A DNA stretch of 64,000 bases from Diploptera punctata. Taxonomy: Eukaryota > Arthropoda > Insecta > Blattodea > Blaberidae. Positions 9,333-19,001 of this stretch are shown one piece after another. Positions within the stretch are counted from its first letter, which is position 1; every line of letters starts with the position of its first letter. The notes beneath the pieces were generated by a model, which was not told the origin of the DNA, ran no database searches, and worked only from the letters and a program-made list of their open reading frames with translations. A program made the position numbers and the translations under genes. The stretch spans positions 1-64,000 of the forward strand of contig JASPKZ010001273.1 in the NCBI GenBank assembly GCA_030220185.1, given 5' to 3'.

Positions 9333-10667
9333 CTGGAAATAAATGTATAACATCATGAGATTTCTCTGCATTGATAATTACAATTAACTACTTTAATGAA
9401 GAATGAATCTTTTTTCAGTGGCGTGCAGTGGTCAGAGCAATTCCAGCTGTATGACGAATATATGACTTATAGTAAATAAAAACTTACTGCCTTGAATTTT
9501 TTTTTGTTAGATCTGGTAAATCTGGAATTGGCTTACCTTGTTTGTATAAGGTAATTGTTTTAGTTGAAAGGTCTGCACGAAGATGATCTACTATGTAAAT
9601 TATAATCACTTGCATTTATTTTTACTAAATTGACAAATCACATTCATTGGTAACACTTTAAAACATATTAATAATGCACTTGAACGAACTCAGTGCCGAT
9701 ATTTAATTCAACTGTTGCTTTCCACAAATGATATGTATACACATTCGTAATAATTCAATTGTTCTTATTCAGATATATAATGTTGCTATAGCTGACAAAT
9801 CCACGAGCCGACCGAAGAATGCAAGTGTGTGTTATATGGACAAAGATGTAGGAAATACCACATCATAACATGTGTGAAAAGAACAAAAACTATCACAGAC
9901 TACAGTAAAGACTAAACCACCACTAATGCTCAACCTGAGTACACATTTCCTATTATTATTATTATTATTATTATAAATTATAGGTGACAAACATACTGCA
10001 TAATTTTATTTATTTATTTATTTTGTAAAAAATAACTAACATAAATTAAATATTGTAAATTAAAAAATGTTATTTCTAAGAATTGTATTATTAAGGAATT
10101 GGCGCTTTCCAAATCAGACAATCATGAATGTTTCATGAATGGTTAAGTCGAAAGGTCATTCGACCTTGTGTATACTTTGAATAGTGATGTCTTTGGGTTC
10201 AGCTAGCTGGTGTTCAATAAAAAATTGATAATAAGACACAAGCTTTGTCTAGCGGGATATCGCTGGACTTAGTAGGTAGATTCATTTAAAGGGTTTTCGC
10301 TAATTCATCTGCAACGAAATAGCTGGTGTTGGTGGGGATAACAGAGGAAACACTCAATGTGTTCCTCTATGGAGATAATGTGAATACGCAGAATATGGTG
10401 AGAATTTTGATGTTCTCGCATAATTGATTTGAATGGAATTTGACAAATATGTTATTTTATTACTTATTTTAGGAATTCACACTATGAGGTATATTCATTT
10501 AGGTAGAATTTTTTTTATCACTAACCTAAAAAAAATTCTACCTACATGTAATTTTATTTTAATCTGAAATTATTAATATACTAATTACTCCAGCAGCACT
10601 GGGGTAGCTGGGGTTAAATGCACACCACTGCGATTTTTTTATATCTTACCTCATAGTTTATGTTTTC
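9333..10667. other. Intronic sequence, lace intron 2 (part)
   Basis: This is AT-rich intronic DNA with no coding feature I can support. It contains an (ATT)n microsatellite at about 9949-9974, a 10503-10547 hairpin ('aggtagaatttttttt' and its complement), and a stretch at 10470-10510 also found near 21885-21925. Confidence 0.5.
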
Positions 10668-10975
10668 TTAACCTATTCATTTCAGGTTTAAAAGCTCAAT
10701 GTATTTCCCCAGAAATCAGATTTAAGTTAGCGTAAATTATATTGTCTATTTTCAGACATTCAAAACAAATAAAATATAACAGTACTCGAGATCACAATAC
10801 GGTTGAATACCAAAACATATTCCTCTACTATTCATAAATGTTAACAAAAGTTTATACTGCCAAGGGATGTACAAAATATGTAACAGCAGAGTTAAGCGAG
10901 TGTACCTCGTCTTCTGAGTTGAAGGCCATTTAAATGTCGGCGAGTCTACCTCGTCTTTTGAGGCGAATGGGTTAA
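10668..10975. mobile_element. piggyBac-like MITE with TTAA target sites
   Basis: A 300-bp AT-rich segment is bounded by TTAA at 10668-10671 and 10972-10975. Its ends are imperfect inverted repeats (CCTATTCATTTCAGG and the complement of TTTTGAGGCGAATGGG), so the right end reads ATGGGTTAA. TTAA duplication with CC/GG-started inverted repeats is characteristic of piggyBac-type elements. It carries no transposase. A second copy at 43661-45269 has the same ends and interior but is enlarged by a LINE insertion. Confidence 0.7.
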
Positions 10976-12010
10976 ACATGGAAACTACAGTTTTCAAGAG
11001 GATATCCCTCTCATTTTCAACTGACATTATGACTACCGGATTTTCATTGGAATCTCCATCTCTAACGTTGCCATCTGGTGTTGATTTGATGAACTTTGAG
11101 ATCAGGTCCCGTTCATCAGGAATTTCAAAATTCATGGATTTAAATTTATTCTTCTGAATATACATATTCTCCCAAACTGTCAATTCTAAAGGTTTTTCCA
11201 AATGTTTTAGAAGTTTGGCCTCTTTTTCAATTTTATGACTCTCCAACAAACTATGTGCTGCAACAGCTGATTTTTCAATTTCACCTTTTTTAATGTTTCT
11301 AAAGTGTTCCTTTGTGCATGTATCCAAATTCCTTTTTGTTTTTCCTATCTATGCTTTATTGCCATCTCTACAACTAATTTGATAAATTTAATATTTTTTA
11401 CTATCTGGGGTATTGAATTACTTATTGGTTATCAATAGATTACCAAGGCTAAATTTACTTATCAGTGCCAATATAATATTGAATTTTTTCAAATTTATGT
11501 ATTTCAGGATGATAAGTAATTTTCTTAAATTGTTTTCCTTTCTTTGAATCAGATTGCAGGGTGGTGTATTCTTTTAGTCTTTTTTGTCGTCTGAATTTCT
11601 TTGATTTATTTCCTTATTATTTCCTTACCAAAACTATTTAAATTAGCTATGTTCAAAATGTGATTGTATTCGTTTTTTAAAATCTTCTTCATTTAGTGGA
11701 ACATGTTGTTTTCAAATGATGGGCCTTGGCAATGAAGCCATTAATGTTCTTAGTCTCCAATATTTCTCTATGGTGGATCCAACTGGTAATACTTCACAGG
11801 TTTGTAGATGTTCCTAATTCATTTCTTCAACTTTGTTGCATAGAGGTCAATTTGGATTCGTGTAAATTCTTATTTTATATAAGTGTTTGGCCAAATAATC
11901 ATGTTCTATAAGCAGTCTGAATTTTGCTACTGCTGTTTTATGTGGAATTTCTGCAATAATATCTGGCTTCTTTTAGTGGAACATTTATAATCTATATATC
12001 AAACTGTTGA
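10976..12010 (-). pseudogene. Penelope-like element, GIY-YIG-like endonuclease relic
   Basis: The minus strand reads IGKTKRNLDTCTKEHFRNIK and then KSAVAAHSLLESHKIE, resembling the C-terminal GIY-YIG nuclease of Penelope-like elements (YIGxTxRxxxxRxxEH...SxxAxH). The open part covers 11327 to about 10976. Upstream, fragments such as SKKGKQFKKITYHPEIHKFE are interrupted by many stops. The piggyBac-like MITE at 10668 is fused to its 3' side. Related copies are at 13650-14240 (plus), 5160-5345 and 3640-3815. Confidence 0.65.
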
Positions 12011-12175
12011 AAATTGCAGGTAAGATATAAAAAATGACTCATTCTTCATGAATTAAGAACCTCATAATGTTATTTCTCAGATTTAACTATGAACTCATAC
12101 AAAATTTTAACCTAAAAGCAGAAACAAATTAATGAAAAATCAATGCTCCGAGAATTGTTAACCATATCCCTTAAT

Positions 12176-12440
12176 AATTGAGGCGTTGACATGGGAAAGG
12201 TAGTAAGTCATAAAAAGAAAAAATTTACAGGGGCAGCAAAAAACCATTTTCCCCAACATTAATTTTAATATAATTTTGACACTACTAAACAAGAAAATGT
12301 ATTTGAAAAATAGTTACACAATATCCATATTAGCTGTACAAAATATATTTAAATTTAAAAGTGTCAAAATTGTTTTTTGCTTCCCCCATGAATGTTTTCT
12401 TATTATGACTTTCTACCTTTCCCATGTCAATGCCTCAATT
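12176..12440. mobile_element. MITE with about 38-bp terminal inverted repeats
   Basis: The left end 'aattgaggcgttgacatggg' (12176-12195) is the near-complement of the right end 'cccatgtcaatgcctcaatt' (12421-12440). The complementarity continues inward through the aaggtag and tcataa strings and the 'gcaaaaaac' block. The interior has no coding potential. It fits a short non-autonomous DNA transposon in lace intron 2. Confidence 0.75.
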
Positions 12441-12507
12441 ACTTAATTGCTTGTGAATATCTTTCATTGAAAAATTGTTTATTTTAATAATTGTAAAACA
12501 CTATGGC

Positions 12508-12911
12508 CGCAGTGGACTAGTGGTTATGCTCCTTGCCTCTGGTCCCAAGGGCCGCGGGTTCAAACCCGGCCGGGGTAGATGGATTTTTTAGGATGGAAAA
12601 ATCCAAGGAACAAGTCCTCCGGGAGGGACTTTAAGCCGTGGGTCCCGAGTCTGAAGATTTTCAGGCTCGTAAAAAATCCTTAAGCCTGAATGAAAAGGCC
12701 TCTAAGCAAAATTTACCGAATTTTCCCGTCCTAGTACTATCTTGGTTTCTTAGATGTCAGTATGAGGCGGAACGCTGACCACGTACCACTCAAAATGACA
12801 TCTATACGATAACAAGTGTAACTAAATTAGTATGGTTCAAATTATTCCCTGTAGGGGGAGAGCGCCTAAATCTCTGTAAAGGGAAAACGTAGGCTTACAA
12901 TACAAAAACAT
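12508..12911 (+). mobile_element. SINE-B, most complete copy
   Basis: The tRNA-like head 'ggccgcagtggactagtggt' is followed by a B-box-like GGTTCAAACCC. The body is 330 bases long, with 'gtgggtcccgagtctgaag' and 'gtactatcttggtttcttag', and the tail is 'ttacaatacaa'. It ends only about 25 bases from the splice donor of lace coding exon 2, so it lies right at an exon edge. Confidence 0.88.
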
Positions 12912-12934
12912 GATCAGAATATACCGGTACTTAC

Positions 12935-13117
12935 ATCTCTGTTCTGCTCTCGTGCAACTTTTGGAGTAAACAATAACTGATTCAAATAACCTAAGAACAT
13001 TAGCAGATAAAAGCCAAGATATGTCATCACCGCTGTATACAATGGAACTTCTTCAAAACTCTCTTTTGATCTTTCTGGCTTCTTCTTCGGAATTGCTCCA
13101 TTTGATATTTTGGTTTC
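12935..13117 (-). CDS. lace: Serine palmitoyltransferase subunit 2, coding exon 2
   Basis: The exon has 183 bases, 61 codons, phase 0 at both ends. It encodes a lysine-rich stretch (IPKKKPERSKESFEEVP) and then a hydrophobic segment (LYTAVMTYLGFYLLMFLGYL), the single N-terminal membrane anchor expected for SPTLC2-type subunits. It ends AREQNRD, which joins GYVPLFDRFESFY of exon 3 exactly as in this family. The acceptor is taattacag/GA and the donor GAT/gtaagt. Confidence 0.9.
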
Positions 13118-13243
13118 CTGTAATTAAAGACATGCAACTCTGTTAATAAAAATAATTATGATTAATGATTTAATCAAACTTTTAGGAAAAAAAGAAATTC
13201 AGAACTGGTTTTCCCTCTTAAACAAAATCCACAGTAAATGAAA

Positions 13244-13700
13244 GGGAAAAACTGCACTTAAACTAGCGTGAAATATTTTCAGTCCTATAGAAAAACAGTG
13301 CGCATGCACCAGAGTTTAGAGAGCAGCGATAACCGATAATCGAACCACATATTGATTATCATCCTCGATTACTATCCGTCGCTATGAAATTTAAATGACC
13401 AATATTTACAATAAATCCCCAAACCTATGTTATAACAATATATTAGTAATATTAAAATTACCAAATGTTTATTAAAAATGGGTGTACACTTACTTATCAC
13501 TCCCTAACGCTGATCCAACCAGCGATAGTAAAATCATAGACTAAGTAATATACTCTGTGGAGAAAATAGCAGTTAGCATCACAAAATTGTCTAACAGTGT
13601 CATAATATTGTGATTTGCATATTTAAATAAATACTTCAAAATTGTCTAATAATATATAAAAATGTTTGAAAAAGTTTAAAATATTAAATAATGTTAGTAA
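13244..13700 (+). repeat. Repeat P copy 1
   Basis: This AT-rich block starts 'ggaaaaactgcacttaaact', includes 'cagtgcgcatgcaccagag' and 'gggtgtacacttacttatca', and recurs at 16225-17090 and 20825-21420. Copy 1 runs straight into a PLE endonuclease-like frame, so repeat P may be upstream, non-coding PLE sequence. Confidence 0.7.
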
Positions 13701-14240
13701 ATACAGAAGAAGAGCTATAGTTTACAACAATATAACTGAAAAATCAAGCGCTAGTAAAAGTGCAGTTGAGCCAAAAAAAAAAGTTTATATAGAAAAAACT
13801 AAAAGGAATTTGGAAACTCATACCAAAGAACATATTAGAAGTATTAAAAATTGTGAAATTAAAAAATCTGCAATTGCTGCACATAGTTTATTAGAACATC
13901 ATAAAATTGGAAGAGAAGCTAAACTTTTAAAAAACAAGCGGATAAACCTTTAGAATTGACAGTTTGGGAGAAGATATACATTCAGAAAAATAAATATAGA
14001 TCAATGAATTTTGATATTCCTAACAAAATTTAATTTCGAAGTTCATAAATTTAACCATAGATGGCAGTGCTGAAGAGGATGACAATAGAAGAGTTGATTA
14101 GTCGAAGAATTTCATCAGTCGGAGTTGTGGCTGAAGATGAACGTGATTACGTTTGAAACTGCATTATCGTCAAAAAGATGAAATTTACGAGATAAGTTGT
14201 CAACAAATGTTCTCCGATGAATTTCAAAATCCTCAGGAAT
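13650..14240 (+). pseudogene. Penelope-like GIY-YIG-like fragment
   Basis: The frame beginning at 13666 contains YIEKTKRNLETHTKEHIRSI, then KSAIAAHSLLEHHKIGREAK, closely matching the relic at 10976-12010. After about 13953 it frameshifts and continues as SMNFDIPN at about 14003. The catalytic GIY start is not recognisable. It lies in lace intron 1. Confidence 0.65.
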
Positions 14241-14299
14241 TTCTGAATCAGCTTAAAAGCTATTGAGAGAAGAAAAACTCCACAGCACTGTAGGCCTAG

Positions 14300-14610
14300 A
14301 AGGCCGACATACTAGTCAAATGCTGGCCTCACATCCACATGTGCTAATCACAGAGGTAGAATATCATCTATCCAGGCCGTAGCCAAGTGGTTGGCAAGAA
14401 GCCTTGATTCGAGTCTCCACGGGGGAAGACATTTTTATCATGAAATTTCAGCCAGTTTGGGACTGGTGCTCACCCAGCATCGTGAGGCATTTGGGTAGCT
14501 ACAATAAGTAGCTACTCCAGGCTGGGAAGACCAGCTATAACAGCTGGGGGACCTGACATTAACACATGTGGATGTGAGGCCAGCAGCCGGTCGGTAGGCC
14601 AAGGGCACTT
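14300..14610 (+). mobile_element. SINE-E copy flanked by inverted repeat
   Basis: The tRNA-like head 'ggccgtagccaagtggttgg' and the body 'catcgtgaggcatttgggta' match 36922-37222. The unit is bracketed by 'ctggcctcacatccacatgt' near 14324 and its complement near 14562-14582, suggesting a composite or foldback copy. Fragments are at 15020-15115, 34440-34735 and 45690-45795. Confidence 0.75.
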
Positions 14611-14696
14611 GGAGTTGGAGTATAGGGGTGACACGCGGTCAGCGCGTGTTGTGTCTCCCAGTCATTATAGCTGGTTTTTCCATCATGGTGACTAAT

Positions 14697-15014
14697 ATCC
14701 ATCCATCCATAGTAATTCTGCCCAAGGGCAGGTCTTTCACTGCAATTATAGAATTTTCATGCTATGCTTTGCAGCTTTACTAGGGAATTATAGGTGTGGT
14801 AGCTTCCCGCTGCTTTCCACACCGGTGAAGGATGATGATGGCCATATGATTTCAGGGACCGTTTGGGCCTCAAAGTTTTTCTGCCATTTGTCTTACAGGT
14901 GAGGAAAAACTGCGAGAAAAACCTCACCCAGAAGAAACTGTCCCGACCGGGGATCAAACCCAGACCCACTGCGTGACAAGGCAGCATGCTACCTCGAGAC
15001 CACAGCGGTGGACT
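14697..15014 (-). mobile_element. SINE-A, near full length
   Basis: This is a reverse-orientation copy with tail 'atccatccatccatag' at left and head 'ccacagcggtggac' at right. It contains the shared 'cttgtcacgcagtgg' head region and B-box-like sequence on the minus strand. Confidence 0.9.
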
Positions 15015-15019
15015 CTATT

Positions 15020-15115
15020 TAATATAGCTACCCAAATTCCTCATGATGCTTGGTAGGACCCCCATCCCATACTGGTGGAAATTCTATGAGAAAATTTTCT
15101 TCTCCGATTATGGGA
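15020..15115 (-). mobile_element. SINE-E fragment
   Basis: The stretch 'tagctacccaaattcctcat' to 'tgagaaaattttcttctccg' is the reverse of the SINE-E mid-section (compare 37010-37085). It is a short, diverged piece with no head. Confidence 0.6.
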
Positions 15116-15411
15116 AGAATGTTTTAAAGAATGTCATGGCTCAGATAGGAGTAGAGCTTAATGAACTCTTGAAATACTTGTAGAAATAAATGTATTACAT
15201 ATCAGGATGGTACATTCTTTCTTATGTCATATCTGTTTGATAACTTGAACTTTGCCTGTCAGATAAAAATGTTTTCCTACTATATAATACTTTCTTCAAT
15301 TCAAAATGTTAATAAGATACAGCTAAACTGTCCCCTAGTACAGTATTTTCTACTCAATCATCAAAATGTATTACTGGTATAAGATAAAATATATTTAATT
15401 ATTATTAGTAG

Positions 15412-15712
15412 AGTAAAGTGATCCCACTACAGGCCTCAGGAGGCCCTTGGGGTAGTAGGAGGTTAAGGCTCCCACTTTTTCTAGACAATCGGCACTTGAT
15501 GTCAGCTGGTTGTCAGCCCTGCATGACGGCTGCCTTTACCCCCAGAACAAATGTCTGTTATTTATTTCCGTTAGAGGCTGAGTCGATCCCATGGCCATAG
15601 TATCGTCAGAAGGTTTGGGTCAGTTTAAAAATCCTGACCTAACTGGGACTCGAACCCTCGACCTTCCAGCTTGTAGAGCAGTACCTTAACTATTATGCTA
15701 CGGCGTGCCCCA
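15412..15712 (-). mobile_element. SINE-D copy 1
   Basis: The reverse complement begins 'ggggcacgccgtagcataat' (tRNA-like head) and has a B-box-like GGTTCGAGTCC. It shares with copy 2 (16698-16998) the body 'gacaatcggcacttgatgtc' and end 'gatcccac'. Confidence 0.8.
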
Positions 15713-15744
15713 ATTATTAATAGTAATATGTTATTTTCATTAAT

Positions 15745-16090
15745 ATGTAATGAAATTATTATATGGCAGTGAGAACTGGGTCTTGAGACAGAAAGAAATT
15801 AAGAATATTCAAATGACACAAATGAATTTTTTACGAGCAGTTAAGGGATGTACAAGATGAGATCCTATAAGGAATGAAACTATAAGAGAAGAGTTAGGAG
15901 TAATACCAATTACACATCAAATCTATAATTACAAGATGCGATGGACTAAACACCCACAACGAATGGATAACAACAGACTTCCAAAGCAGGCTTGGACGTA
16001 CTAACCACAAGGGAGAAGAGATCCTGCCAAACCAAAAAAGCGATGGAGTATTGAGTTGGAACAGGTCATGGAGCCTATACCGTGAAGATG
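15745..16090 (+). pseudogene. LINE-5 reverse transcriptase 3' remnant
   Basis: One frame with two stops reads LLYGSENWVLRQKEIKNIQM, then NFLRAVKGCTR, IRNETIREELGVIPI and a terminal basic block RRDPAKPKKRWSIELEQV. This is the usual C-terminal architecture of non-LTR reverse transcriptases. The catalytic domain is absent. Confidence 0.75.
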
Positions 16091-16107
16091 ATATGAGTTT
16101 TTTCAAA

Positions 16108-16232
16108 AACTCAAACCCGCATGTTCATGGCAGGACGGACATAAGCTCTCCATACATCCCTATCCTGAGCTAATGTTTTCCAATCATCTCCTGCATAATC
16201 TACTTCCCTCAAATCATGGATAATGTTATTGA
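16108..16232 (-). mobile_element. LINE-2 3' fragment
   Basis: The bases 'ctctccatacatccctatcc' and 'tacttccctcaaatcat' match the 3' end of LINE-2 in reverse orientation (peptide DYAGDDWKTLAQDRDVW on the minus strand). It breaks into repeat P at about 16225. Confidence 0.8.
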
Positions 16233-17090
16233 AAAAACTGCACTTAAACTAGAGTGAAATATTTTCAAAGCCCTATAGAACAACAGTGCGCATGCGCCAG
16301 AGTTTATAGAGTCAGCGATAACCCACAATCGAACCACGTATTGATTATCATCCTCGATTACTATCCGTCACTATGAAATTTAAATGACCAATAATTGCAA
16401 TAAATCCCCAAATCTATGTTAAAAAAATAAATTAATAATACTGAAATTACTAAACGTTTATTAAAAATGGGTGTACACTTACTTATCACTCCCTAATACT
16501 GATCAACCAGCGATAACCCAAAACACCGAAAGAAAAATCATAGACTAAGTAATATACTCTGTGGAGAAAATAGCAGTTAGCATCACAATATTGTCTAACA
16601 GTGTCATAATATTGCAATTTGCATATTTAAATAAATACTTCAAAATTATCTAATAATGTTATAAAAATTGTTTGAAAAAGTTTAACATATTAAATAAAAG
16701 TAAAGTGATCCCACAACAGGCCCGGAGGCCCTTGGGGTAGTATGAGGTTAAGGCTCCCACTTTTTCTAGACAATCGGCACTTGATGTCAGCCGGGTTGTC
16801 AGCCCTGCGTGACTGCCGCCTTTACCCGCAGAACAAGCGTCTGGTACTCATTTCCGTTAGAAGCTGAGTCGACCCCAGGGCCATAGCGCCGCCACAGGGT
16901 TTGGGTCAGTTTAAAAATCCTGACCCCAACAGGACTTGAACCCTCGACCCTCCGGCTTGTAGCTCAGTGCCTTAACCACTACGCTATGGCATGCCCCCAA
17001 CATATTAAATAATGTTAGTAAATACAGAAGTAGAGCTGTAGTTTACAACAATATAATTGAAAAATCAAGCGCTAATAAAAGTGCAGTTGA
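16225..17090 (+). repeat. Repeat P copy 2, interrupted by SINE-D
   Basis: This is the same sequence as 13244-13740 and 20825-21420, split at 16698-16998 by a SINE-D. After the SINE it resumes with 'aatgttagtaaatacagaag' and ends 'gtgcagttgagcc'. Confidence 0.8.
16698..16998 (-). mobile_element. SINE-D copy 2 with target-site duplication
   Basis: This 301-bp insertion is flanked by the 14-bp direct repeat aacatattaaataa (16684-16697 and 16999-17012). Its minus strand begins with a tRNA-like head (catagcgtagtggttaaggc) and B box GGTTCAAGTCC. The closely related unoccupied sites at 13676-13690 and 21268-21280 confirm the insertion borders. Confidence 0.92.
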
Positions 17091-17096
17091 GCCATG

Positions 17097-17440
17097 TTTA
17101 TTCTCCCACCTCATTCTTGGTTACCAACTGGGCGTTTTCCTTTGGTTTTCCTACAAGAAGCTTTCATGCACATAAGAAAAGTATAATAAAAGATGAAGAC
17201 AATACATTAACAGGTCATGAAGAACTATAGCAGTTGTGAAGAGAGATTCACTTATTCTCAGTCAATAGCACAAGAATGAGAATAGGTGGCTAACTCATTG
17301 GCACCATCGAACCCATAGGTTCATGGCACAACCTTTCCATACATCCCTATCCTGAGCTAATGTTTTCCAATCATCCCCTGTATAATCTGTCCTGAAAGCA
17401 AGCTTAATATTATTCTCCCATATCATTTTGGCCCTAAATT
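17097..17440 (-). mobile_element. LINE-2 fragments (two pieces)
   Basis: The segments 17097-17176 ('tctcccacctcattcttggt') and 17283-17440 ('catacatccctatcctgagc') are both reverse-orientation LINE-2 3' sequence, separated by about 100 bp of unrelated DNA. They encode parts of the GKPxGKRPVGxPRMRWENN and WKTLAQDRDVW blocks on the minus strand. Confidence 0.75.
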
Positions 17441-17659
17441 TGACAAGAAATGAAGAAAACAAGGTAGAATTTGGAATATACAGAAAGAAGACACAGGGAG
17501 TCACATTCTTCTTATTTCCTTTGCCTCCTAACATCTGCCCATTCTTCTCAATTTCTAGCTTTCTGTCTCCATCTTTTAACCTTCAGTTGTCTTAAGTCTT
17601 CCTCAACCTTATCCGAAGATACACATAGATAACTATATTAAAACCTCGAGACTCAATAA

Positions 17660-17870
17660 TTTTGCTCATCAAATATGCAGTGTTCAATAGTTTGACATAT
17701 AGATTAGTAAATATGCCTATGAACAGAGAAAATTATGAAAAAGAAAAAAGAATGCATAATTAATATTGCAATAGAAAATGGGTTTGAAGAAAGCATGGCA
17801 CACAGGGAAATAAATAAAAAAAAAAGACAAAAACTATTCAACCAAAATACACTTAAGAAAATGAAAAGGG
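17660..17870 (+). pseudogene. Penelope-like RT/linker fragment
   Basis: Shifting frames read KYAVFNSLTYRLVNMPMNRE, then INIAIENGFEES and INKKKRQKLFNQNTLKKMKR. The first block matches the PLE relic at 6220-6290 (YAIFNSLIYRLTNIPLSEEN). This is a short dead fragment in lace intron 1. Confidence 0.6.
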
Positions 17871-17877
17871 AAAGGGC

Positions 17878-18030
17878 CCAGTAGCTAGGCCAAGATTGAG
17901 GTGGGAGAAAAACATTAACCATGATTTAAGGAGGATAAATTATGCAGGAGATGATTGGAAAACATTAGCTCAGGATAGGCTATGTCAGCACGTCCATGAA
18001 CCCACAGGTTCGATAATGCCAGTTAGTTTT
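17878..18030 (+). mobile_element. LINE-2 3' fragment
   Basis: The plus strand carries the LINE-2 terminal block ('gaggtgggagaaaaacatta' through 'gattggaaaacattagctc'), encoding RWEKNINHDLRRINYAGDDW. The copy is truncated just before this block and decays after 18030. Confidence 0.8.
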
Positions 18031-18432
18031 GTAAACAAGTTCGAAAATTCTGTTCTATACAATTGCCGAGCTAGATATAATATGGTGTGCAGAGACAATT
18101 ATTCCATAATTAGATATATGATAAGCACATATCCATAAAACTGAAATTATAACTTATCTGATTACATTTATACAAATGAGATTAAGAAGTACCACACCCT
18201 CTTTTTGAGTTGACATAATAGTGGTATGTCGATTTGTATTTAATGGAATGATTCTGAAACGAAGAAATAGATCACTGTCATATTATACATCACATGATTT
18301 ACGTATTATGACACATGCCTAATGAAAATTTCACATGTTTATGGCTTAGATAATGCAGTGGTGACCTGGAGAAACGTAGCGGCACACTTGTTGCAATTAC
18401 AGTTTTGATTATTTTTTGAAAATGCTACTTAC

Positions 18433-18483
18433 CAGAAGTTGTCCATTCTTGAGATGTTCAGATAATACGCTCTGCTTCCTCAT
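18433..18483 (-). CDS. lace: Serine palmitoyltransferase subunit 2, coding exon 1
   Basis: Seventeen codons (MRKQSVLSEHLKNGQLL) end at donor CTG/gtaagt and join in phase 0 to ETKISNGAIPKKK of exon 2. The ATG at 18483 is the first in frame after an in-frame TGA nine bases upstream. A five-codon upstream ORF (ATG at 18497) overlaps it as ACATGA and could lower initiation. The call rests on splice compatibility and position, because the extreme N-terminus of this family is not conserved. The alternative is that this is an unrelated small exon. Confidence 0.65.
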
Positions 18484-19001
18484 GTAATTTCACTCATGGT
18501 ACATAGGTTGTGTTGCCAATTCTGTCTTTCTTCTTTTTTACATCACACACCACACCATTCACGGCCATGTTAGAAGCAAATGTAGAACGCGAGCGCCGCA
18601 AACGGGGATTGGGTGTCATAACTCACCAGAAAAGCAGAATGCGCAAGCGCTATTCAGGCTGGATACTGCAGAAATAATTAAAGGAAATTACTTATTTTCA
18701 TTGTAATTCGATTACATAATTAAAAAATAAATTATTAATTCGATTGATGTCAGGACTATCCTAGACATATTTCAAAATAAGCGTTTACTTGTATATAAAT
18801 TCGTCGTGCCCCTCCTTATGACTCATCCACCTAGAGGGAGTGCGTGATTTAGCCGGCTTTCTCTCGTGACATTTGACAGTTAAGCACACGAAGGAGGATA
18901 CATTCAATTCATTTTAATCTGTTAGGCATTATTATAACAAAAGTGTTTGTGATATAGTGGCATAATTGGTGATAAACAGGCTGTGCAGTTCTTACTTCAA
19001 A
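18484..19001. promoter_or_regulatory. Shared divergent promoter region
   Basis: These 518 bases separate the minus-strand lace start codon from the plus-strand gene's start codon. The part at 18575-18640 is clearly richer in CpG (gaacgcgagcgccgc) than the surrounding AT-rich DNA, and no identified repeat falls in the interval. Head-to-head genes at this spacing commonly share regulatory sequence; that is inferred, not shown. Confidence 0.6.
18792..18830 (+). promoter_or_regulatory. Possible TATA box and initiator, plus-strand gene
   Basis: TATATAAA at 18792-18799 is followed 33 bases later by TCATCC (A at 18825), close to the arthropod initiator consensus. The spacing is right for RNA polymerase II. 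This would give a 5' untranslated region of about 177 bases before the ATG at 19002. TATA strings are frequent in AT-rich DNA, so this is tentative. Confidence 0.35.

Noticed and set aside
11726..11911. 61-codon plus-strand frame
   Set aside because: It lies antisense to the degraded PLE relic and shows no motif.
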